Source: Yamagishiella unicocca
Taxonomy: Eukaryota > Chlorophyta > Chlorophyceae > Chlamydomonadales > Volvocaceae
NCBI GenBank assembly: GCA_003116995.1
Contig: BDSL01000023.1
Span: 992,001 to 1,056,000, forward strand
Reading direction: 5' to 3'
DNA length: 64,000 nt
The position numbers were made by a program, and so were the translations under genes. Below the pieces are notes generated by a model that ran no database searches, was not told where the DNA came from, and saw only the letters and a program-made list of their open reading frames with translations. This document shows positions 1 to 11,076 of the stretch, in pieces. Each line of letters starts with the position of its first letter. The first letter of the stretch is position 1.

Positions 1-3000
1 TCCCCAGAGGCGAATTTCGGTGGGGACGTTCCTTTCACATAGGTAGTGCTACCGTTAAGCTGCGTGCCCAAGAGCGAGGCCGATCGAAGGTTGCCGGAGA
101 AGCCGATGCTTGCCGATTGGCCCGGACGTCCTCGTGCGGCGATCCCCAGAGGCGAATTTCGGTGGGACGTTCCTTTCACATAGGTAGTGCTACCGTTAAG
201 CTGCGTGCCCAAGAGCGAGGCCGATCGAAGGTTGCCGGAGAAGCCGATGCTTGCCGATTGGCCCGGACGTCCTCGTGCGGCGATCCCCAGAGGCGAATTT
301 CGGTGGGGACGTTCCTTTCACATAGGTAGTGCTACCGTTAAGCTGCGTGCCCAAGAGCGAGGCCGATCGAAGGTTGCCGGAGAAGCCGATGCTTGCCGAT
401 TGGCCCGGACGTCCTCGTGCGGCGATCCCCAGAGGCGAATTTCGGTGGGGACGTTCCTTTCACATAGGTAGTGCTACCGTTAAGCTGCGTGCCCAAGAGC
501 GAGGCCGATCGAAGGTTGCCGGAGAAGCCGATGCTTGCCGATTGGCCCGGACGTCCTCGTGCGGCGATCCCCAGAGGCGAATTTCGGTGGGGACGTTCAT
601 TTCACCTAGGTAGTGCTACCGTTAAGCTGCGTGCCCAAGAGCGAGGCCGATCGAAGGTTGCCGGAGAAGCCGATGCTTGCCGATTGGCCCGGACGTCCTC
701 GTGTGGCGATCCCCAGAGGCGAATTTTGGTGGGGACGTTCCTTTCACCTAGGTAGTGCTACCGTTAAGCTGCGTGCCCAAGAGCGAGGCCGATCGAAGGT
801 TGCCGGAGAAGCCGATGCTTGCCGATTGGCCCGGACGTCCTCGTGCGGCGATCCCCAGAGGCGAATTTCGGTGGGTACGTTCCTTTACATAGGTAGTGCT
901 ACCGTTAAGCTGCGTGCCCAAGAGCGAGCCGATCGAAGGTTGCCGGAGAAGCCGATGCTTGCCGATTGGCCCGGACGTCCTCGTGCGGCGATCCCCAGAG
1001 GCGAATTTCGGTGGGGACGTTCCTTTCACATAGGTAGTGCTACCGTTAAGCTGCGTGCCCAAGAGCGAGGCCGATCGAAGGTTGCCGGAGAAGCCGATGC
1101 TTGCCGATTGGCCCGGACGTCCTCGTGCGGCGATCCCCAGAGGCGAATTTCGGTGGGGACGTTCCTTTCACATAGGTAGTGCTACCGTTAAGCTGCGTGC
1201 CCAAGAGCGAGGCCGATCGAAGGTTGCCGGAGAAGCCGATGCTTGCCGATTGGCCCGGACGTCCTCGTGCGGCGATCCCCAGAGGCGAATTTCGGTGGGG
1301 ACGTTCCTTTCACATAGGTAGTTCTACCGTTAAGCTGCGTGCCCAAGAGCGAGGCCGATCGAAGGTTGCCGGAGAAGCCGATGCTTGCCGATTGGCCCGG
1401 ACGTCCTCGTGCGGCGATCCCCAGAGGCGAATTTTGGTGGGGACGTTCCTTTCACATAGGTAGTGCTACCGTTAAGCTGCGTGCCCAAGAGCGAGGCCGA
1501 TCGAAGGTTGCCGGAGAAGCCGATGCTTGCCGATTGGCCCGGACGTCCTCGTGCGGCGATCCCCAGAGGCGAATTTCGGTGGGTACGTTCCTTTTACATA
1601 GGTAGTGCTACCGTTAAGCTGCGTGCCCAAGAGCGAAGCCGATCGAAGGTTGCCGGAGAAGCCGATGCTTGCCGATTGGCCCGGACGTCCTCGTGCGGCG
1701 ATCCCCAGAGGCGAATTTCGGTGGGGACGTTCCTTTCACATAGGTAGTGCTACCGTTAAGCTGCGTGCCCAAGAGCGAAGCCGATCGAAGGTTGCCGGAG
1801 AAGCCGATGCTTGCCGATTGGCCCGGACGTCCTCGTGCGGCGATCCCCAGAGGCGAATTTCGGTGGGGACGTTCCTTTCACATAGGTAGTTCTACCGTTA
1901 AGCTGCGTGCCCAAGAGCGAGGCCGATCGAAGGTTGCCGGAGAAGCCGATGCTTGCCGATTGGCCCGGACGTCCTCGTGCGGCGATCCCCAGAGGCGAAT
2001 TTCGGTGGGGACGTTCCTTTCACATAGGTAGTTCTACCGTTAAGCTGCGTGCCCAAGAGCGAGGCCGATCGAAGGTTGCCGGAGAAGCCGATGCTTGCCG
2101 ATTGGCCCGGACGTCCTCGTGCGGCGATCCCCAGAGGCGAATTTCGGTGGGGACGTTCCTTTCACATAGGTAGTTCTACCGTTAAGCTGCGTGCCCAAGA
2201 GCGAGGCCGATCGAAGGTTGCCGGAGAAGCCGATGCTTGCCGATTGGCCCGGACGTCCTCGTGCGGCGATCCCCAGAGGCGAATTTCGGTGGGGACGTTC
2301 CTTTCACATAGGTAGTTCTACCGTTAAGCTGCGTGCCCAAGAGCGAGGCCGATCGAAGGTTGCCGGAGAAGCCGATGCTTGCCGATTGGCCCGGACGTCC
2401 TCGTGCGGCGATCCCCAGAGGCGAATTTCGGTGGGGACGTTCATTTCACATAGGTAGTTCTACCGTTAAGCTGCGTGCCCAAGAGCGAGGCCGATCGAAG
2501 GTTGCCGGAGAAGCCGATGCTTGCCGATTGGCCCGGACGTCCTCGTGCGGCGATCCCCAGAGGCGAATTTCGGTGGGGACGTTCCTTTCACATAGGTAGT
2601 TCTACCGTTAAGCTGCGTGCCCAAGAGCGAGGCCGATCGAAGGTTGCCGGAGAAGCCGATGCTTGCCGATTGGCCCGGACGTCCTCGTGCGGCGATCCCC
2701 AGAGGCGAATTTCGGTGGGGACGTTCCTTTCACCTAGGTAGTGCTACCGTTAAGCTGCGTGCCCAAGAGCGAGGCCGATCGAAGGTTGCCGGAGAAGCCG
2801 ATGCTTGCCCATTGGCCCGGACGTCCTCGTGCGGCGATCCCCAGACGCGACTTTCGGTGGGGACGTTCCTTTCACATAGGTAGTGCTACCGTTAAGCTGC
2901 GTGCCCAAGAGCGAGGCCGATCGAAGGTTGCCGGAGAAGCCGATGCTTGACGATTGGCCCGGACGTCCTCGTGCGGCGATCCCCAGAGGCGAATTTCGGT

Positions 3001-3258
3001 GGGGACGTTCCTTTCACCTAGGTAGTGCTACCGTTAAGCTGCGTGCCCAAGAGCGAGGCCGATCGAAGGTTGCCGGAGAAGCCGATGCTTGCCGATTGGC
3101 CCGGACGTCCTCGTGCGGCGATCCCCAGACGCGAATTTCGGTGGGGACGTTCCTTTCACCTAGTTAGTGCTACCGTTAAGCTGCGTGCCCAAGAGCGAGG
3201 CCGATCGAAGGTTGCCGGAGAAGCCGATGCTTGCCGATTGGCCCGGACGTCCTCGTGC
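1..3258 (+). repeat. 142-bp satellite array, left
   Basis: About 23 head-to-tail copies of a 142-bp unit; for example, the CACATAGGTAGTGCTACC segment recurs every 142 bp. The array begins mid-unit at the window edge, so it continues outside. Copies differ by a few substitutions (CACATAGG versus CACCTAGG, GTGCTACC versus GTTCTACC) and rare 1-bp deletions. Copies carrying GTTCTACC are clustered around 1885-2610, which indicates local homogenisation. Each unit contains the short palindrome GGTAGTGCTACC. The array stops abruptly at 3258 inside the unit, after CGGACGTCCTCGTGC. Short reading frames exist in it, but each just spans two units and follows from the repeat. Confidence 0.98.
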
Positions 3259-3948
3259 AATTTTATGGTGAATGTTTTTGAATGTAGGGCATGTGCATAG
3301 AACATATCGGCGCAAGTTGGAATTGAACGCGTGCGGATGTAAGCACCGGACCTTTGGTGGGGTGGGAGATGTGGAAGGGGTATGTAAGGAGTTTGTTTGT
3401 AGGTAATGAGCGGAAGTATGAAGAAAGAGGATGGAAGCATTTGCCATTCCGCATAAAGGCATGGTAGCCAGCAGCCAGCGTGGGGCGTCATGAATACATG
3501 GAAGGCCGTACAGGGTCAGACTACAAGCGGGAGTTGCAATAGGTAGTGTGTCAGAAGCCAAGAAGGACATAAAGCTTTTGATACCGACATTGTAATTTCG
3601 GAGATATTGTAAAAATGGACGAGCGAGTCCTGTGTGCGTCGCCCAGCCCAGAACCTTACGGAGAGGACCTACCCGGCGAGAGGGAGTTGAGGTTGCCTTC
3701 TCTGCACGAGTCGACAAAAGCGGTAGGCCAGGCGGCTGGCCGTACGCTAAGGGCATGAGTTGCGCCCTGCGGTTAGCGTTGTCTGGTAGATGTGGTTACA
3801 TGGCTTTGATTGCCGGTAATTACGGTAGTTATATTAGTGCTATTGTTGCAGTAGATGTGAAGCCAACGGACACATGTGCATGTGTCGGCAGCAATGGTAG
3901 ATGTGCTCCAGGGATGGCAGTTAGCCACGTTCGGGAGTGCACCTAGGC

Positions 3949-3975
3949 CCGCTGCCTGGAATGCCCAGGCAGCGG
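3949..3975. other. Hairpin, 11-bp perfect stem
   Basis: The arm CCGCTGCCTGG (3949-3959) pairs with CCAGGCAGCGG (3965-3975) across a 5-nt loop. The copy in the right arm (58325-58351) has two substitutions, one of which breaks a stem pair. The same CTGCCTGG/CCAGGCAG stem recurs at 4200-4222 in this arm. Confidence 0.8.
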
Positions 3976-4179
3976 AGTTTGTCGCCACAAACTAACAAAG
4001 TCTGGAAGAAACATCGCTGTAAGACTAGTGCGTACCTCCGCCCATTCTCTCAACAGCATCCACAACTTGCACGTCACAGTGTGTTGATTGCTCAGCCGTA
4101 ACCGGTTCTAAGTGCGTGGGCTGCAGTGTCTAAGTGGATCCGTTATTGTCGTACGAGCGTTGCGATGCGCTGGTGCTAA

Positions 4180-4230
4180 GGGACCGTGTGGTCCCTGTGC
4201 CAGGCAGTCCGCGACTGCCTGGAATCGAAC
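4180..4230 (-). other. Paired hairpins with B-box-like motif
   Basis: Two hairpins stand side by side: GGGACC/GGTCCC at 4180-4195 and a 10-bp stem CCAGGCAGTC/GACTGCCTGG at 4200-4222. Directly beyond them, on the minus strand at 4221-4230, is GTTCGATTCC, which fits the RNA polymerase III B-box (tRNA T-loop) consensus. No convincing A-box or complete tRNA cloverleaf was found upstream, so a tRNA or SINE origin is only a suggestion. The right arm has the same arrangement on the plus strand at 58070-58120. Confidence 0.5.
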
Positions 4231-4365
4231 TCCCCCCCCAGCTGAACACAAACCAGAACACGCAAGCTCAAAGGCTCAGAAGCTGCAAACAGCTAACGAC
4301 AAAACAGGGCCCCGCAACGACTGGGCAACAAACTGCCCCCCCTGATCGCGCTCTACCCCCAGTGC

Positions 4366-5914
4366 AACACTACATCATCACCCACGGTCCATCCACAGCC
4401 TCGCGGTGAACGCGCTATTTTAGGCTTTTCGAGTACTGTTTGTGAGTACCGGGGGTTCGGCTGCGCTAGGCGTGACCTGGGCGGGCTTCCCTGGAGCGTT
4501 GAGACTGGCGATAAGGCCAGCATCAGTGCGAGACCAGTTATCTGCGTCTCGCACTCTGTGGTGTACAGACACTGAGTAGCACACAGAACGCAGAACCGGT
4601 TGAGGAGTCGTGAAATCCTATTTGTAACCTTTCGCATCGCAAATCTGTGAACCCCGGACGCCCTTACCTGGAGGCAGCTGAGGCTAGCCGGTCCTACCTA
4701 GGGTGCGTAGTCTTTCCCATGAGCCACGTCAGCTGTACAGCACCACGTTAGTTGGCGTGACAAGCCTGAGAACTGCTCTTCGCCGAGTAGTGTCTGCTTC
4801 CAAGCAGTTGTAACTGTTACAGTGGGCCCCAGACCATATTCCAAGTCTGCGACCAATGAACCTCGCTGACCCATGCAACCCTGCCTGCACCCGCGGGATT
4901 GTTCCCCGCCGTGCTTCGCATCGGACCGGGCTGGTGTGAAAGCGCAATGTTGCATGTACGGACATCATGCCATGAATGAGGGGGCGACTCACACCGTTAC
5001 AACAACAACTATTCGTACGTATATGCAGAGCTAGCCACCTTCCCCCCCCTTAGATGTGCGAGAGCCGACGTCGCACGTACACAGCAGGTGCATGGATGTG
5101 CACAGGCGTGCATGCATAGCCGTATTGCACTTTTCAGGAAGCCTAAGGAAGGCATGCCAGGCATGTGCGCAGCAGGCCCGCCATGGCTGGGTTCCGATCA
5201 GGTCCCGCCGCCCGCCGGCCATGCACTGCCATGCATGCTAACGGTACTCGGATGTGTTAAGAGGATGTTGCGTTCTGTCTGTTTACAAGCCGGCAGCCGA
5301 AAGTAGCCCGAAAATCTCGAAACACTCGTTTAACTCACCAATGACGAATGAATTACTGTCCAGACGAGCTCCGTGAGCCTTAGTAAAACCCTGGCGCCTG
5401 TCGGTATACTGATAGCATTTTAGTATTGGCATTGGCGGTGTTCATGAAGAATGCGAGAGTTATAAGGGAGGTGGAGCACCTACGTACGAGCGCGGAAGCG
5501 CAACCAGGCGGGCCCGATGGACCAGACCACGACACAGGCAGGGCCGGGCAGATGCGCTGCCAGAAGGCCGCGACGATGGAGGGTAGCTCCTGTAAGTCAT
5601 GAAGGAGGATTGTTTTTGTGACTATCTGGACTGGCCCGTTTGGGAACGGTTGTGCCCCGGGGGACGGGAATTCCTGCTACTGATCCATATTCGTTCTACT
5701 TCGTAACCAGTACGACAACGATCCCGTTGCTGTTCATAAACTCGTGAATTCTTGAGATTTTTTTATCTGGTTGGTCCTTAAGTTGTGCGATGGTTTAGGT
5801 CGTGTTTTGAATAGGGTTTCATCACGATTAATCGTTGTGTAGTCGTATCCCTGCGAGGGCTGTTTAAGAAGGAAACCAAGCTTCATCATAAAAAATATTT
5901 AATTATTTTTTGCC
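4366..5914. other. Intergenic, no gene recognised
   Basis: This stretch lies between the left inverted-repeat arm and the methyltransferase start. Its base composition is mixed, without the C-runs seen in the introns of the large genes. It contains one copy of the dispersed palindromic motif (4810-4837). Reading frames are short and unlike known families. The last few hundred bases before 5915, AT-rich just upstream of the start codon, presumably hold the methyltransferase promoter and 5' UTR. Confidence 0.5.
4810..4837 (+). repeat. Dispersed palindromic motif, copy 1
   Basis: The palindrome GTAACTGTTAC is followed by AGTGGGCCCCAGACCAT. Related copies stand at 7672-7699, 8186-8213 and 8903-8930. 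Confidence 0.6.
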
Positions 5915-8146
5915 ATGGCCGTGCACATTCCCGCAGCGGAGGTCGATAAGCTTACATGTTTACGCAACAGCAATAGTCGGACGGACCCTTTGTCGGCAAT
6001 GAGCGACATTGATGCGACAGACGTTCTTTATCTTTCTACAGTGGAGTCAAGCTCAATGGACGATGAGCTAGGGCTGGACCTGCCGCTGGCGAGCGATGAA
6101 AATGGTGCTATGCCCGATTTGGACTTGGTCTTGAGATTCTTCTCGACCGACAAGCCCAAGTCCTTTTTTGGCCCGTATAAATATCAGGTGCGCTTTCGCG
6201 ACTTATGTTAGCCCACTGTTCGCAACGTTCTCCCATCTGCTGGCCGTTTCGACTAACCCCACGCACGGGCACACCCCAGGATGGTAGTAGCTGGGTGGTT
6301 GGGACCATGCGGTGCTGAAGCATTATCCTCACTGAATGGCTTACCAATTTTCCCCGACGCTTTCGATGTTGCATTGAGCGCCGTCGTTCGTCGCACTTGG
6401 TTATCGGAACCGGGAGCGAGGGCGCCATGCCCAATCGGCGTGCGACCTTGTTTCTTGACCCGCATGCCTTCCCATTGCTCTCTCTCGCCATCCATCCAGG
6501 TCTTTGCGAGGGTAGCAGGGACTGGGCTGGCTCCCTGCGAGATCCACCGGTGAGTGGGTCCCAGCAGCGTAGGACGGACCCAGCCACGGGGTTGGAGGTA
6601 TCCTGGCCCGTAGGGACCATATGAGGGCTAATATACGTTTGGCAGCGGTACGGCACTTCCGAACGAAAATTGCCCGAGCTTTGGTTCGAGTCCGCACGAG
6701 TTCGAGGGTCACGGCAGCTCAGATCTCGGGATGCCTCTCCTTGCCTCTAGAACAACGGCTGGCTTGGAGTGCAAGGAGACGGTCGCTGGAATGCCTTCCC
6801 GGTGCAGCTCCAGGGAGGGGAAGGAAAGGGAGGGGAGGCTCGGGACTCCTCAGCAGTGCCAGTCAGACACGCACGGCAAGGGCTCCAGGGAAAGCACACT
6901 GTGCAAGTCGGCCAGCGGCAAGGCGAGCGCACCCGCTTGCCCCTGGTACCTTGCTCCGAAACCTCCGTCCTATCTACCTAGCTCATCACGGCCCCCGCCT
7001 GGTGTCTCGTGCGTCTCGCCGTTACTGTCGCGCACTCGCAGGCCCCAGTCGTTCGTCCGTGAACTGGTGACGCAGCATAAGGCCTTCTTCGGGCGGGTGC
7101 TGGACGCGGGCTGCGGGATCGGCGACAACGCGCTTTACATCGCCAAGTCGTGCCCAAACGTCAGCGTCACGTCCGTGGATGTGGTGGGTACCGCAGTAGG
7201 CAGAAGCGTAGCGCGAGCTGGGTGCCGGGATACTATCGACGGGCTTCCGCCTGACGTCCTAACATCGTACCGTCCCTTTCTCTCCCGAACGACCTACATA
7301 CGAACCTCCTCACGCGCTCAGGTGCAAAGGTGCCTGGACTTTGGCGCAGCCAAGGCTCGCGTGCGGGGTATGCTGGGCAGGGTCGTGTTCGTGGCCGCCG
7401 ACATGACGGAGTACGACAGCCTGCCCGAGGAGCACCGAAGCGACCCGTACGATGTCGTACTGGACTCGTCCATGTTCCACACCTTCTCCGACTCTGAGCG
7501 CCAGCGCTACATGTCCGTGCTGCAGCAGCTGCTGGGGCGGGGAGGCGTCGTCTTCATCAACGCCGTGTCTGAGAGGGAGACCCGGCCCGGAGCACTGCGG
7601 TAATACTGCCTACTTCCCGTTCTCACTGTCACAGGCACAAGCTTACAAATCAGTGTAGTAGTAGTAAGCTAGTAACTGTTACAGTGGGTTCCAGACCATC
7701 GGGCACATCGCCTGAAAATGAAGGAAGCGAAACAGACAAAGTGTAGCGAGCATCTAGGGTTGGCACCGTCAGGGCGGATACTCCCCAGCTGGATACTCCC
7801 TCACAAGGGAGCTACTGGCAGCCTAGCGATCCGAGAGGACTCGAGAGGACCTAGTATCAAGCTGAATCAACGGCTGTGTATGGTTCATCGTTCTAGCAGC
7901 CCTTTCCCATGCCTTGTTCGCTTCTCCCCACAATTATGGTCCCGGACTGACGCCGCCAGCCAAGCGCCTTCCGCCCCTGCCTCTCCTCGCCCTTGCAGGC
8001 GCGTCAGTGTGTCTGACGTGCGGGCGGTCTTCAGCGAGGCGAACGGCTGGGCGGTGGAGGGCGTCCAGGAGTCATGTGTGGAGTTGCATCCCAGCTTTTG
8101 GGACGGTCGGGGCCGGTCGCGCTTGTATACCATCCGCAGGATGTAA
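5915..8146 (+). CDS. Class I SAM-dependent methyltransferase
   Basis: Five exons join with consistent phases: 5915-6187, 6500-6549, 7042-7183, 7322-7599 and 7999-8146, giving 296 aa. Exon 2 plus the start of exon 3 gives APCEIHRPQSF, matching the GxPWDxGRPQ lead-in of a mainly bacterial class I methyltransferase group. Exon 3 carries the SAM-binding motif I VLDAGCGIGDNALYIA. Exon 4 has the VLDSSMFHTFSD segment and the LLGRGGVVF strand expected near motifs post-II and III. Exon 5 has the RRVSVSDVRAVF tail of the same group. The first about 90 residues, rich in Asp, Ser and Leu, match nothing I know. The substrate cannot be read from sequence; small-molecule methylation is the likeliest role. 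A TGTAA motif lies 39 bp after the stop. No transit peptide is obvious, so a cytosolic location is a guess. Confidence 0.85.
7672..7699 (+). repeat. Dispersed palindromic motif, copy 2
   Basis: GTAACTGTTAC is followed by AGTGGGTTCCAGACCAT. It lies in the last intron of the methyltransferase gene. Confidence 0.6.
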
Positions 8147-8184
8147 TGGTTTGTGGCTGCTGCGCTGGAAGAGCAGCTCGTTGT

Positions 8185-8189
8185 TGTAA
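8185..8189 (+). terminator. Candidate TGTAA polyadenylation signal
   Basis: TGTAA lies 39 bp downstream of the methyltransferase stop codon. This pentamer is the usual polyadenylation signal of Chlamydomonadales. It overlaps a copy of the dispersed palindromic motif. The very short 3' UTR it implies is unusual; another TGTAA near 8775 is an alternative. Confidence 0.4.
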
Positions 8190-8213
8190 CGGTTACAGTG
8201 GGTTCCAGACCAA
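8186..8213 (+). repeat. Dispersed palindromic motif, copy 3
   Basis: GTAACGGTTAC (still a near-palindrome) is followed by AGTGGGTTCCAGACCA. It overlaps the candidate polyadenylation signal of the methyltransferase gene. Confidence 0.6.
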
Positions 8214-8902
8214 GAGGTAGAAGTTCGTGCGCCTTTGCGGAGTGGAGCGTGGTTTGATGAAGCGACGATGCTAGAGGGCTGAGGGAGGAGTTTGGGATTA
8301 CCGTTTACCTCGTACGGGCAAGGAGACGCGAGGCATACATGTAGGGGCTGGCCCGCCCTCCCTAGGCTCGACTGCAGAAATTAATAGTGCAGCATTTTAT
8401 CGCAAGTGCATCGCCCCGCCGCGCCGTGTTTTGCGCACGGTGGCGTGGCAAACTAGGAGGCGGGCTATTGGGCACATACCTGCCCCGTCCGGTCTTCAGG
8501 GAAATTACCGATTTTGACACCTAGCGGCAGATGTTGCTCGCCACCGCGAGTTCACCCGATATCACATCACACAACAAGAATGGCCACGATATGCTTCCCG
8601 CCCTTCAAGGCTTGGTCCAGAGGCCAGGGAAATAAGGTAATGTGGGCTTTGGGTGGAAACGATGAGTTGTAAGGAGAGAGGTGAAGTGTGTGTTTTAGGG
8701 ATTGTGGAGGTCGCCGTACGCTCTCGTGGCTACTGGGACTTGCACAAAGTGAGCGGCGGCTGTGAGAGATGTGTGTGTAAAGAAATGCGAATATACATTT
8801 CTATTACATTTTAGTGTGGGGCTTTAGTCGTACTGACCATACTGACGGGGTCGGCCCAGCGCTCTTGGGTGGCTCGCAGCAGAAGGGAAGAGCAAGGCAG
8901 TA

Positions 8903-8930
8903 GTAACTGTTCTGGTGGGCCCCCGAACAG
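8903..8930 (+). repeat. Dispersed palindromic motif, copy 4 (diverged)
   Basis: GTAACTGTTCTGGTGGGCCC is the most diverged of the four copies; the palindrome's second half is altered. Confidence 0.4.
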
Positions 8931-9750
8931 CTAGGTTTTCCTGCTTGCTCGTTTGTATAGTATGGAACTGCCCTTCTCGCGTAAGATGGCTGCCCATACC
9001 GCGACTGCTATACAGGTATTTCTTTATTGGATCACGGCTCATGTATTTTTTGGAAAGCGACAGGAGGGAAATCGAAGGAGGATGCTTGTGCGTGTGCACA
9101 ATGGCTGTCACTTGGCGAGCGGTTTCTTACACGCGCGGGAACGGATGTGACCGTACCGCCGCTGTAGTCGTCAAGGTAGTATTTTTTTATTGGTCTCGTT
9201 TGGTAGATATATGTGGCAACGGGGAGCGCACACTGCAGCCCGCTGTATGTGGACGGCGGTTATGCCACGGACGCGCAGATCCGGCGGGAAAGCGAGTTCC
9301 GTTACGATTCATGCAAAGCATGTTCACTTCGACGGCAGAGTGAAGTCTAATGTTCGATGCGAAATGACGCACAATCAGACGTAACATGTAACAACCTACG
9401 CGAGCTGCGCCTTTGGGGGCCTGCGCCGCTCATCTTTTGCTGCGCAGCGCAAGCGCCTCCCCAACAACCACCCGCCCGCGCAGTTCTCAGATCTGCCAGA
9501 TCACCACCCACCCACCCCTCAGGCTGCCCATACACATAACGGCACGGCTGGCAACCCTTGGTACGGAGGGAGTGGCCTGCAGCAGGCACTCCAGGACGAG
9601 TCAACCATCACCCGCCCACGTGGCTTTGACGACGCGCATAATTTATCCGCATGATGACGTGGCCGCCATCGAACTCCTTCGGGCCGCGTAGCAGTGCTCC
9701 ACCACCGCCCCCCCGCCACTACCACTCCACTCCACCCCACTCCACCGCCG

Positions 9751-9792
9751 CCACGGTTTTCCCTCTCATCCACGGGTCTTCCTCGAAACTCC
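9751..9792 (+). repeat. Family B repeat core
   Basis: CCACGGGTCTTCCTCGAAAC, preceded by an ACGGTTTTCC lead that also precedes the copies at 45091 and 47463. This copy is intergenic. Confidence 0.6.
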
Positions 9793-10809
9793 ACCGCCGC
9801 CACCCCACTCCACCGCCACTCCACCCCACTCCATCGCCACTCCACCCCACTCCCCGTCTCCCTTGCCATCTCCCTCACCGACTACCGCCCCGGCTACCTC
9901 GCTCCCTCCGCAAACCAAAATTTTCCTAGCAACTTGCTCGCCATGCACAGCATAGCGCGAATTCTTCTTCTGCATGCGACCAGGCCGGGTCCAGGCGCAG
10001 ATCCAGATCCAGGTCCAAGGCGGCACAGAATCCGGGCCCGGAGATGGGCCTAGGGCCCTGGTCCAAGGCGGCGCAGTCGGATGGAGCGGGACCGGTGTGG
10101 CGTCACCGATCCCCAACACACACGCTGCTGCGCACTCCCATGCCGACTTTAATCTCCAACGGTCCAATAATAGGACCCGCATTAGTTCCCGGGCTTCAAT
10201 CAGCTGCAAGCACAGGTGGCGCACTAAGCCGGTCGGTCCACCTTGTCGTATCGTAACAGCGCCCGGCAAGTCAGAAACGGGCGGGAATTGCCCAAAACTG
10301 CAGCAGCACGGCTACTTCCGTAAGGCTACTTCCGTCGCAAATGTGTTAGTTTACCGCAAAGTGCGTGCGTGAGAGTTTGGATGAGTTCCGTATTTTCGAG
10401 CTGGGGCGCCGCTAAACATGCCAACTACGACTCATCGAATCAAGACACCGTCACGCGCCAACTCAAAGCACCCACCGCGCCCACCACGAGCAAAAGGACC
10501 GCCGCTCATTCAGAGCGCCTCCGACCCGGCTCCGGCCAAGTGCCGACCCCACACCCCAGCACCTGTGCCGTACGGGCCCTCGCCCGTTACCTCGCCGCCA
10601 TGGATGCCAACCAGGGCGGCCAACACCTGTGCTGCCGCACCCTTCAGGTGATGGTCGCAGGGGCCATATGACCCACCCTTCGCGACCCTCAACAGTTCCG
10701 GCGCCGCAACTGAACCCGGCGTCTAGATGTCGGTGTCCTTGGCTTCCATACTTCTCTCGTGTACGACATCGCAAACAAAATTTCCGGGAGCCCGGGGGAC
10801 GCTCTGTCG

Positions 10810-10850
10810 CAACACACAAACACACACACACACACACACATACACGTCAC
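10810..10850. repeat. CA microsatellite
   Basis: An interrupted (CA)n tract with one TA interruption and no other feature. Confidence 0.8.
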
Positions 10851-11076
10851 ACACGCATGGCACGGCACGCGCCCCTTCCTACTTCAACAGCGTCAGCGGT
10901 ACGTCAAGGCCGTACCGCCAAGGGTACGACATGACAGCACCAAGTTGCGCGCCCCCTGCGTGCCTTGTCACTCCGTGCGCGGCACGAGCCAGGGGCCTTG
11001 CAGCCAACTAAGTCGACCGCAACTGCAGAGCCACAACTCGTGACCACACGCTCGCGGGAGCCACCTCACCTCAACT

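Larger units (their letters stand above)
3259..4365 (+). repeat. Inverted-repeat arm, left (1.1 kb)
   Basis: This arm is repeated in inverse orientation at 57935-59035. By eye the arms differ by one 6-bp indel (near 3325) and about five substitutions (for example in the hairpins near 3963-3973 and near 4100 and 4315), so they are over 99% identical. The outer edge joins the 142-bp satellite at exactly the same unit position on both sides. The inner edge is CTCTACCCCCAGTGC at 4351-4365. Inside are several perfect hairpins: 3949-3975 (11-bp stem), 4180-4195 and 4200-4222. No recognisable transposase or protein domain was found in it. Confidence 0.95.
8147..11076. other. Intergenic, no gene recognised
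   Basis: This region separates the 3' ends of the convergent methyltransferase (+) and zinc-finger (-) genes. It holds a fourth, diverged copy of the palindromic motif (8903-8930), a stretch of CCACTCC-type low-complexity DNA at about 9700-9870 with a family B repeat core (9751-9792), and a CA microsatellite at about 10810-10850. Several reading frames of 60-170 codons exist, but they are biased, overlapping and unlike known proteins. Confidence 0.5.

Noticed and set aside
1..3258. CRISPR-like array
   Set aside because: Units are contiguous with no unique spacers, and the genome is eukaryotic.
187..3300. Repeated 94-codon reading frames in both 142-bp arrays
   Set aside because: Each frame is two repeat units long because 142 is not a multiple of three; they overlap, shift by one unit and follow automatically from the satellite.
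4180..4230. tRNA gene in the inverted-repeat arm
   Set aside because: Only a B-box-like GTTCGATTCC is present; no acceptor stem, D-arm or anticodon arm could be folded around it.
8147..11076. Protein gene in the 9.5-10.8 kb frames
   Set aside because: Frames are low-complexity or composition-driven, overlap on both strands and match no family; no splice-linked exons were found.
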